Below, piece by piece: positions 1 to 5,667 of a stretch of 9,160 nucleotides of DNA. Numbering within the stretch: position 1 is the stretch's first letter; each line of letters starts with the position of its first letter. Both the position numbers and the translations under genes were made by a program. Source of the DNA: Gammaproteobacteria bacterium (lineage in GTDB: Bacteria; Pseudomonadota; Alphaproteobacteria; UBA828); assembly GCA_002714015.1 (NCBI GenBank), contig PAWF01000034.1:22644-31803 (forward strand), written 5' to 3'. The notes under the pieces were generated by a model. That model was not told the origin of the DNA. It made no database searches and saw only the letters and a program-made list of their open reading frames with translations.

Positions 1-1009
1 TTTTTGCTAATTCCAAGTGTATTACTTGAGGGTCAGAAAATACGTCATCCATCTTATTTATTGGTCCACAGGGTACACCGCTTTTATTTAAAATTGATAC
101 CCAGTAACTTGTTTTGTATTTTGATATTTTTTCAGCAATAATTTCATTTAGTTTAGAACGATTTTCTGATCTTGCTGAGGCATCAGAAAACTCTATTTTA
201 TTAATCAATTCTGGTGTTTTAATTGCTTCACATAATCTTGCGTATATTTCATCACCGGCTGTTGCAATGTTGATATAACCATCAAGAGTTTGAAATAGTC
301 CTGTAGGCACTGTCGTAGGATGATCATTGCCAGCTTGCCCAGGAAGTTCATCTGAATACAGCCACCTTGCACCTTGAAAGTCCATCATTGATACCATTGA
401 CTGGAGTAATGAGGTTCGAATCCATTGCCCTTCTCCAGAATTTTGTCTTTGAAATAAAGCAAGTAGAATACCAATAGCACTATATAACCCTGCAGATAGA
501 TCAGCTATTGGAATTCCAGCACGAATAGGTCCTTGGTCCTTAAAGCCTGTTACAGACATAAGACCACCAATACCTTGAGCTACTTGGTCAAACCCAGGTC
601 TGTCTGCATAAGGTCCGGTTTGCCCATATCCAGATATACTTGCATATATTAATCTTGAATTAATTTTTTTTAATTCTGTGTAATCAATACCAAGCTTTTG
701 TTTGATCTTTGGTCTAAAATTTTCCACCACAATATCAGCCCTGGCAACAAGATCAGAAAATATTTTATGACCTTCCTTAGATTTTAGATTAATCGCTATG
801 CTTCGTTTATTTCTATGTAGGTTTTGAAAATCTGATCCATTTCTAGATTCAAGTAATGCTTCTCCACCCTTTCCTTTAAAAGGTTGTTCAACCTTAATGA
901 CGTTAGCACCCCAGTCTGCTAGTTGTCTTACACATGTAGGTCCCGCGCGAAATCGAGTTAAATCAAGAACAACTATTCCTTTTAGAGGTAATGTCGTATC
1001 TTGCTTCAT
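1..1009 (-). CDS. Family III CoA-transferase (CaiB/BaiF type), 3' end cut by window edge
   Basis: This gene encodes a class III CoA-transferase, an enzyme that moves coenzyme A between acyl-CoA and a free carboxylic acid through an aspartyl-CoA thioester; donor and acceptor cannot be told. I translated the minus strand from ATG 1009: 336 codons are open to the left edge, so the C-terminus is missing (the family usually has about 380-400 residues). Visible family features are the N-terminal Rossmann-like start with AGPTCVRQLADWGANVIKVE at residues 22-41, VENFRP at 95-100, SGYGQTGPYADRPGFD at 126-141, and Asp170 in IPIADLSAGLYS, which aligns with the catalytic Asp169 of formyl-CoA transferase. 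GVPCGPINKMDDVFSDPQV near the edge is also typical. Its ATG overlaps the stop of the upstream hisN-like gene (ATGA), so the two are probably translationally coupled in one transcript. The family call is firm; the substrate is unknown. Confidence 0.93.
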   Translation of the reverse strand, partial: MKQDTTLPLKGIVVLDLTRFRAGPTCVRQLADWGANVIKVEQPFKGKGGEALLESRNGSDFQNLHRNKRSIAINLKSKEGHKIFSDLVARADIVVENFRPKIKQKLGIDYTELKKINSRLIYASISGYGQTGPYADRPGFDQVAQGIGGLMSVTGFKDQGPIRAGIPIADLSAGLYSAIGILLALFQRQNSGEGQWIRTSLLQSMVSMMDFQGARWLYSDELPGQAGNDHPTTVPTGLFQTLDGYINIATAGDEIYARLCEAIKTPELINKIEFSDASARSENRSKLNEIIAEKISKYKTSYWVSILNKSGVPCGPINKMDDVFSDPQVIHLELAK

Positions 1010-1818
1010 GGTGATGTGTCAGCCATGGACAAAAAATTAAGAGCTTGATCATGAATACTTGGATCACCTGCTGCAACAATCCAACCTCCTTCATTAACTG
1101 GATTTCCTTTCCAGTTTGTAATAACTCCTCCTGCTGCTTCAATTATTGGGATATGTGCTTGTATATCCCATTGTGCAAGCTCTCCTTCAATTACTAGATC
1201 AATGCATCCAGCCGCTAGTAGAGCGTAGTTATAACAATCACCTCCCACCCTCAAGTGCGATACGCGCTCTTTAATTTCTCTAAAAGCGTATTTTTGTGAT
1301 TCATTTGATAGCATTTGTAGCGATGTTATCGAAAGGTTAGCGTCTTTAAGATGTTTGCATGGACGAGTAGAAATTCTATTGGACCCAAGGTAAGCACCAT
1401 TTGAACTGCCATAAAACCTCTCTCCAAATACAGGTTGATTCATCATACCAATTCGTGCATGACCATTTATCTTAAGGGCAATTAATGTCCCCCATGTTGG
1501 AAACCCTGCTAGGAATGGATCTGTACCATCAATAGGATCTAAAACCCAAACATATGCTGCATCTTCTCTTATTAGACCGTATTCTTCGCCAATTATACCG
1601 TGTTCAGGAAAGTGTTTTTCTATAAATGACCGCATTGCCAGTTCAGCTCCTCGGTCAGCTTCAGTGACTTGGGATAATCTATTTTCTTTATCCCCTTTTT
1701 CAGTAATTTTAAGTTTGCTGCGAAAAAGTGGCTTAATTATTTCACCTGCTATATTTGCTATTTGATGAGTAAAATTCAAATAAGTCTCTATTTCAGCGTC
1801 AATTTTTTCAATATTCAT
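1006..1818 (-). CDS. hisN: HisN-type histidinol-phosphatase / inositol monophosphatase family protein
   Basis: A Mg2+-dependent phosphomonoesterase of the inositol monophosphatase superfamily; its sequence style best fits the HisN branch, which removes phosphate from L-histidinol phosphate in histidine synthesis. Numbering here is from an upstream in-frame ATG at 1860 (284 residues). Motifs are VTEADR at 65-70, GEEYG at 91-95, the metal motif WVLDPIDGT at 105-113 (Asp108, Asp111), PTWGTLIAL at 121-129, GGDCYNYALLAAG at 206-218 and WDIQAH with Asp232 at 231-236, followed by AAGGVI. I place the start at the third Met (ATG 1818, 270 residues): an AGG lies 9 bases before it, the Lys/Asn-rich first 14 residues are unlike the family, and the 1860 ATG lacks a ribosome site and overlaps a TATAAT. 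No other histidine gene is visible, and the stop overlaps a CoA-transferase, so the true substrate could be another sugar or polyol phosphate. Confidence 0.87.
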   Translation of the reverse strand: MNIEKIDAEIETYLNFTHQIANIAGEIIKPLFRSKLKITEKGDKENRLSQVTEADRGAELAMRSFIEKHFPEHGIIGEEYGLIREDAAYVWVLDPIDGTDPFLAGFPTWGTLIALKINGHARIGMMNQPVFGERFYGSSNGAYLGSNRISTRPCKHLKDANLSITSLQMLSNESQKYAFREIKERVSHLRVGGDCYNYALLAAGCIDLVIEGELAQWDIQAHIPIIEAAGGVITNWKGNPVNEGGWIVAAGDPSIHDQALNFLSMADTSP

Positions 1819-1858
1819 CTTCATAGACCTAATATTTAGTTTATTTAGTTTATATTTC

Positions 1859-1864
1859 ATTATA
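1859..1864 (-). promoter_or_regulatory. Possible -10 box for the leftward hisN-like/CoA-transferase pair
   Basis: On the minus strand a perfect TATAAT occupies 1864 to 1859 and overlaps the upstream candidate ATG at 1860. If used, transcription would begin near 1851 and leave a leader of about 30 bases before ATG 1818, supporting the shorter protein. No good -35 hexamer lies 16-18 bases upstream (best reading is TTCGTT), and chance matches are common in such AT-rich DNA, so this is weak. Confidence 0.25.
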
Positions 1865-1935
1865 ATTAAGGTGAATAATCAAACGAATCACTTATATAAA
1901 TATATACAAAATTTTCATATTTTAATTATTAGTGC

Positions 1936-1964
1936 TTGGGGTATCGTTAATTCGAAGCTACAAT
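1936..1964 (+). promoter_or_regulatory. Candidate sigma70-type promoter for the LLM-SDR-hyuBA operon
   Basis: TTGGGG at 1936-1941 and TACAAT at 1959-1964 are separated by 17 bases, the preferred spacing. The -10 matches the consensus at five of six positions, the -35 at three. Predicted transcription start is near 1971, giving a leader of roughly 37 bases that ends in a strong ribosome-binding site. It lies in the divergent gap between the two opposing operons, where a promoter is expected. It is sequence-based only. Confidence 0.45.
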
Positions 1965-1975
1965 AGAACATTAAC
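1946..1975. repeat. Short inverted repeat flanking the -10 box (possible operator)
   Basis: GTTAAT at 1946-1951 is mirrored by ATTAAC at 1970-1975, with 18 bases between arms; the centre falls within the proposed -10 hexamer at 1959-1964. The half-site spacing (24 bases centre to centre) would suit a dimeric repressor covering the promoter. The arms are only 6 bases and AT-rich, so chance is a real alternative. Confidence 0.22.
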
Positions 1976-1991
1976 ATTCCATATTTAGAAT

Positions 1992-1997
1992 AGGAGG
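1992..1997 (+). promoter_or_regulatory. Strong Shine-Dalgarno site for the LLM monooxygenase
   Basis: AGGAGG at 1992-1997, followed by GG, sits 10 bases before ATG 2008. It is one of the two strongest ribosome sites in the window and fixes the start of the first gene of the operon. Confidence 0.8.
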
Positions 1998-2007
1998 GGT
2001 CAATAAT

Positions 2008-3111
2008 ATGAAACTTGGACTCTTTATGATGCCACTTCATCCACCCAAAAAACCATACGCACAAGCTCTAAATGAAGATTGCGAAGCTGTTATATGCGCT
2101 GACGAAATGGGGTATGCTGAGGCATGGTGTGGGGAACATTATAGCTCAGCGGGAGAGCAAATAACAAATCCATTGATTTTTTTCGCTAGCTTAGTTCGTG
2201 CTACTAAAAATATCCGTTTTGGAACAGGTGTTATGTGTTTGCCTCAATATCACCCAGCTGTAGTTGCTGGCCAAGCTGCTATGTTTGACCACCTATCTGG
2301 GGGCAGATTTATAATGGGTGTTGGTCCTGGTGGTTTGCCATCTGATTTTGAATTATTAGGCACAATGGACTCTGATCGCAATGAGATGATGAAAGAGTCA
2401 ATTGATATGATACGCGAAATTTGGGCAGGTGATCCACCTTATGATATTAAGGGTAAATATTGGAATGTACAGATAAAAGACTGGGTATATGAAGATATTG
2501 GTCTGGGTCATATGTGTAAGCCCTTGCAGCAGCCACATCCAACATTTGCTATTTCAGCAATGAGCCCATTTTCTTCTTCTCATAAATATGCTGCTCAGCA
2601 AGACTTTGATCCGATAAGTGCCAACTTCATTGGAACATGGTCAGTGAAGAGTCATTGGGAAGTTTATGCTGAAGAAACAGAAAAGCAGGGTAGAGTTGCA
2701 GACCGCGAGCGTTGGCGTGTGGCTAGAAATATCTATGTTGCCGATACTGATGCAGAAGCTGAGGCTCACGTAAAAACGGTTGGTGAGTCTGCAGATTTTT
2801 ATTATGAGTATCTTTACAAAATTTTCGATCGTGCTCAAATGAAAGGTCCATTTGTGGTTAATCAAGGTGATGACGCAGATGAGCTTTCCTATGAAGCTCT
2901 AAGGGATAATTTTGTTATTGCTGGTAGCCCCGATACAGTCGTTGAAAAAATTCTATCATTTAGAGAAGAAGTTGGACATTTTGGTACACTTCTTCATACT
3001 GCGCAGGATTGGGTTCAGCCAGAACCTATGAAGAGATCAATGAAACTTTTGGCTCAAGAGGTAATGCCAAAACTTAATTCGGCTCTCGGTTCTCAGTCAG
3101 CGGCTGAGTAG
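2008..3111 (+). CDS. LLM-class flavin-dependent oxidoreductase (luciferase-like monooxygenase)
   Basis: A 367-residue TIM-barrel flavin monooxygenase of the bacterial luciferase/LLM family, which uses reduced flavin (FMN, or F420 in some relatives) supplied by a separate reductase to insert oxygen into organic substrates. Seen in the sequence: the N-terminal strand MKLGLFMMPLHPP, AWCGEHY at 39-45 with His44 matching the conserved active-site histidine of luciferase alpha, FGTGVMCLPQYHPAVVAGQA at 71-90, and HLSGGRFIMGVGPGG at 95-109. Near the C-terminus the usual AGSPDTVVEKILSFREE precedes a strand of the barrel. Length and pattern resemble proteins annotated as limonene 1,2-monooxygenase-like, but that name should not be taken as the substrate. 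No signal peptide or membrane segment is present, so it is cytoplasmic. It is the first gene of an operon, 18 bases before the SDR gene. No flavin reductase is encoded in the window. Confidence 0.93.
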   Translation: MKLGLFMMPLHPPKKPYAQALNEDCEAVICADEMGYAEAWCGEHYSSAGEQITNPLIFFASLVRATKNIRFGTGVMCLPQYHPAVVAGQAAMFDHLSGGRFIMGVGPGGLPSDFELLGTMDSDRNEMMKESIDMIREIWAGDPPYDIKGKYWNVQIKDWVYEDIGLGHMCKPLQQPHPTFAISAMSPFSSSHKYAAQQDFDPISANFIGTWSVKSHWEVYAEETEKQGRVADRERWRVARNIYVADTDAEAEAHVKTVGESADFYYEYLYKIFDRAQMKGPFVVNQGDDADELSYEALRDNFVIAGSPDTVVEKILSFREEVGHFGTLLHTAQDWVQPEPMKRSMKLLAQEVMPKLNSALGSQSAAE

Positions 3112-3129
3112 TGAGATTTTAATTAAGCT

Positions 3130-3855
3130 TTGTCTCATATAGCAGGTCGAGTTTTAGTTACCGGCGGTGCGCGCGGCATAGGTCGCGCCATCGCTGGGAG
3201 CCTTATTGAGACAGGGGCAGAAGTTGTTGTATTTGATCAGGTTACTCCAAAAGAATTAGATTGTAACTTTATCCAGGTTAATCTAGCAGATCCAATAGCA
3301 ACAGAAGAAGCGCTAAAAAATGCATTATCAAGTGGGGAAATAAATCGCTTAGTCAACAATGTTGGTATAGTTAAACCAGCATTGCTTGAGGACTCCTCAA
3401 TTTCTGATTTTGAGTCAGTTATGAATGTAAATGTTCAAGCAGCTATTCTATGTACTAAGGCGTTATTGCCTGGGATGCGTGCTACACAATTTGGTCGAAT
3501 TGTTAATATTGCAAGTCGAACTATACTTGGAAAACCTCTAAGAACAAATTATTCTGCTAGTAAAGGTGCTCTAGTATCACTAACTCGAACATGGGCTTTA
3601 GAGTTAGCCAAAGACCACATTACAGCTAATACTGTTTGCCCAGGTCCAATTGCTACTGAACTTTACCTTAATGCAAACCCTCCTGAGAGCCCTCGTACCA
3701 AGGCATCCTTAGCAAATATTCCTTTAGGTCGAATTGGTAAACCAGAAGATATAGCTAATGCAGTTTTATTTTTTTTAGATAAGAATTCGGACTTTATAAC
3801 AGGACAAACTTTACATATTTGTGGTGGGTCAAGTGTTGGGCGAGTTGATTTCTAG
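3130..3855 (+). CDS. SDR-family NAD(P)-dependent oxidoreductase
   Basis: A 241-residue classical short-chain dehydrogenase/reductase, interconverting an alcohol and a carbonyl with NAD(P). The Rossmann nucleotide motif TGGARGIG is at residues 11-18 and Asp36 ends the second strand, which favours NAD(H) over NADP(H). The usual NNAG is NNVG at 76-79, Asn101 is in place, and the catalytic residues are Ser129, Tyr141 and Lys145 (YSASKGA at 141-147), followed by PGPI at 171-174. The start is TTG 3130: an in-frame TAA at 3124-3126 lies just upstream, and no ATG or GTG follows before the nucleotide motif, so no other usual start is possible. The ribosome site is poor (a distant GAG at 3113-3115), suggesting low initiation or reliance on ribosomes coming from the LLM gene 18 bases upstream. 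Probably acts on the alcohol or ketone linked to the neighbouring monooxygenase; this is inference from position. Confidence 0.92.
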   Translation: MSHIAGRVLVTGGARGIGRAIAGSLIETGAEVVVFDQVTPKELDCNFIQVNLADPIATEEALKNALSSGEINRLVNNVGIVKPALLEDSSISDFESVMNVNVQAAILCTKALLPGMRATQFGRIVNIASRTILGKPLRTNYSASKGALVSLTRTWALELAKDHITANTVCPGPIATELYLNANPPESPRTKASLANIPLGRIGKPEDIANAVLFFLDKNSDFITGQTLHICGGSSVGRVDF

Positions 3856-3912
3856 ATATTTAAACTGATAACAAGTAAACATTCATGTAATTTCAACAAT
3901 TTATCTTCATTT

Positions 3913-3917
3913 GGAGA
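3913..3917 (+). promoter_or_regulatory. Shine-Dalgarno site that decides the hyuB start
   Basis: GGAGA at 3913-3917 lies 5-6 bases before GTG 3923. An in-frame TTG at 3911 overlaps this very site and has no ribosome site of its own, so GTG 3923 is the better start. Confidence 0.65.
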
Positions 3918-3922
3918 ATAAA

Positions 3923-5665
3923 GTGGAAATAGATTCACATAGTTCATCTGCTCCTGATTTAGTCACCCAAGAAATTGTACGTGGAAAGCTTTTGGCTGCA
4001 GTAGATGAAATGGGCATAGTGATTGCCCGTTGTTCAATGAGTCCAGTGATTTATGAAGTGTTAGACTTTGCTTGTGGTGTTTGTGACCCTCGTGGTCAAT
4101 TAATAGTACAAACAAATGGAATTACTTTGTTTACAGGTACGTTTGCATTGCAAGTCCAAAGCATAATTAGACGCTTTGGAAATGATATCAAAGTAGGTGA
4201 TGTTTTTATGACAAATGATCCATTTGATGGCGGAACACATACTTGTGATATTGCGTTAATTAAACCTGTATTTATCAAAAAACAATTAGAAGGTTTTGCA
4301 ATAGCTGTTGCACATTGGAGTGAAGTCGGAGGTGCTGTTGCAGGGAGTATTTCACCTAGTGCTACGGAGATATATCAAGAGGGCATTAGGTTTCCTGGTT
4401 TGAGAGTTTGTAGGAATGATATTGTTCAGCAAGATATTATTGAGCTAATAAAAGAGAATACTCGGCTTCCCACAATGTGCATTGGTGATTTTAATGCTGA
4501 ACTAGCCGCGGTTCGAATAGCAGAAACACGTTTAAATGAGGTATTTGAAAAATATGGTGCAGATGTAGTTAGGGACACATATTCATATATATTAGATTCA
4601 AGTGAAAAGCTTGCAAGAATAGCAATAGAAAAACTTCCTGATGGTACTTACTATGCAGAAGACTATGTTGATGGTGATGGTATCACTTCGGAACAGATCC
4701 CAGTTTGTGCTGAAGTACGTATTGTTGATGATGAAATGACCTTTGATTTTACTGGGTCAAGTGCCCAGAGAAATGGTCCGATTAATTGTTCTTACGGTGC
4801 ATTGAGTTCTGCTGTAAAAACAGTATTCAAAGCTCTTGTTGACCCTCAGGGACCTTCAAATGAAGGGTGGTTTAGACCTTTAAAAATAGTTTGTCCGGAA
4901 GGCACAATATTTACAGCTACAAAACCTGCGCCCACAGGCTGGTATTACGAGGGCTCAGCTCAAGCCTCTGAGCTAGTTTGGCGAGCTCTTGCCGAGCTTG
5001 CACCAGAAAAGCTAAGTGCTGGCAGTTACATGAGCCTATGTGCTGCTTATTTTTTTGGAAAGGACCCTGAAACTAAAGATATGTTTGTGCATATTGAGCC
5101 GGCAATTGGTGGCTGGGGTGCACAAGCAGATAGTGATGGTACTGGCGCATTAATTGCTACAACTGATGGTGATACTTATAATTATTCAATTGAGTTATTT
5201 GAAGCTAAATTTCCATTAAGAATTAGCGAATACTCTCTTAACACAAAAGATGGAGTAGGTGCAGGGCGTTGGAGAGGTGGCTTCGGAGTAGTTCGAGAAT
5301 TTGAAATACTTTTAGACGGTGGGCATACATACTGTAGTTTTGGACGTAATATTGAGACTCCATGGGGTTTAAAAGGTGGCGGGAATGGCACTTCCAACTA
5401 TATGGAAATAATTAGAGGCAAAAAAACTGAGCGGATCTCACGAATATCACACCGTGATTTAGAATCTGGAGATGTTGTAAGAATTGTGACTGGTGGTGGA
5501 GGTGGTTTTGGAGATCCTTATAGTCGTCCACCTGAGGAAGTTCGTGAAGATTTTTTAGATGGTTATATAGACGCACAGGTAGCAGAAAAGAAGTTTGGTG
5601 TATTGATTGATAAAGAGGGTAATATTAATAGTGAAATCACTGCTACCCTACGGTTAAGGAGATAG
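3923..5665 (+). CDS. hyuB: Hydantoinase B / oxoprolinase family protein (HyuB subunit)
   Basis: This is the HyuB-type subunit of an ATP-dependent hydantoinase, oxoprolinase or ketone carboxylase, the part that carries the hydrolytic or carboxylating centre and works with HyuA. From GTG 3923 it has 580 residues, close to the family norm. Family motifs, numbered from there, are TNDPFDGGTHTCDIAL at 97-112, AHWSEVGG at 130-137, PSATEIYQEGIRFPG at 145-159, and NAELAAVR at 191-198. They are followed by DFTGSSAQRNGPIN at 275-288 and a Gly-rich GGGGGFGDPYSRP near the C-terminus. His106/Asp109 and His131/Glu134 are candidate metal ligands by analogy with the acetone carboxylase alpha subunit. It follows the SDR gene by 67 bases and precedes hyuA by 2 bases, so a HyuA-HyuB complex is very likely. 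Possible activities include N-methylhydantoin or lactam opening, 5-oxoproline cleavage and ketone carboxylation; the sequence does not choose between them. Confidence 0.93.
   Translation: MEIDSHSSSAPDLVTQEIVRGKLLAAVDEMGIVIARCSMSPVIYEVLDFACGVCDPRGQLIVQTNGITLFTGTFALQVQSIIRRFGNDIKVGDVFMTNDPFDGGTHTCDIALIKPVFIKKQLEGFAIAVAHWSEVGGAVAGSISPSATEIYQEGIRFPGLRVCRNDIVQQDIIELIKENTRLPTMCIGDFNAELAAVRIAETRLNEVFEKYGADVVRDTYSYILDSSEKLARIAIEKLPDGTYYAEDYVDGDGITSEQIPVCAEVRIVDDEMTFDFTGSSAQRNGPINCSYGALSSAVKTVFKALVDPQGPSNEGWFRPLKIVCPEGTIFTATKPAPTGWYYEGSAQASELVWRALAELAPEKLSAGSYMSLCAAYFFGKDPETKDMFVHIEPAIGGWGAQADSDGTGALIATTDGDTYNYSIELFEAKFPLRISEYSLNTKDGVGAGRWRGGFGVVREFEILLDGGHTYCSFGRNIETPWGLKGGGNGTSNYMEIIRGKKTERISRISHRDLESGDVVRIVTGGGGGFGDPYSRPPEEVREDFLDGYIDAQVAEKKFGVLIDKEGNINSEITATLRLRR
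5656..5662 (+). promoter_or_regulatory. Shine-Dalgarno site for hyuA inside the end of hyuB
   Basis: AAGGAGA at 5656-5662 is inside the last codons of hyuB and stands 5 bases before ATG 5668. The hyuB stop (TAG 5663-5665) falls between site and start, an arrangement typical of coupled translation that keeps two subunits in step. Confidence 0.8.
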
Positions 5666-5667
5666 TA

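Noticed and set aside
2641..2865. Antisense reading frame of 74 codons within the LLM gene
   Set aside because: It has no family pattern or ribosome site and lies fully inside a well-supported gene. The same holds for the antisense frames at 4096-4278, 5182-5397 and 6504-6689 and the plus-strand frame at 8900-9091.
2008..3111. Naming the LLM protein limonene 1,2-monooxygenase
   Set aside because: This label is widely copied among LLM proteins; nothing in the sequence shows terpene specificity.
3845..3872. Possible internal promoter before hyuB: TTGATT (3845-3850), 16 bases, GATAAC (3867-3872)
   Set aside because: Both boxes match only four of six positions and such pairs are common in AT-rich DNA. 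The 67-base gap leaves a secondary promoter possible, but the evidence is too weak to annotate.
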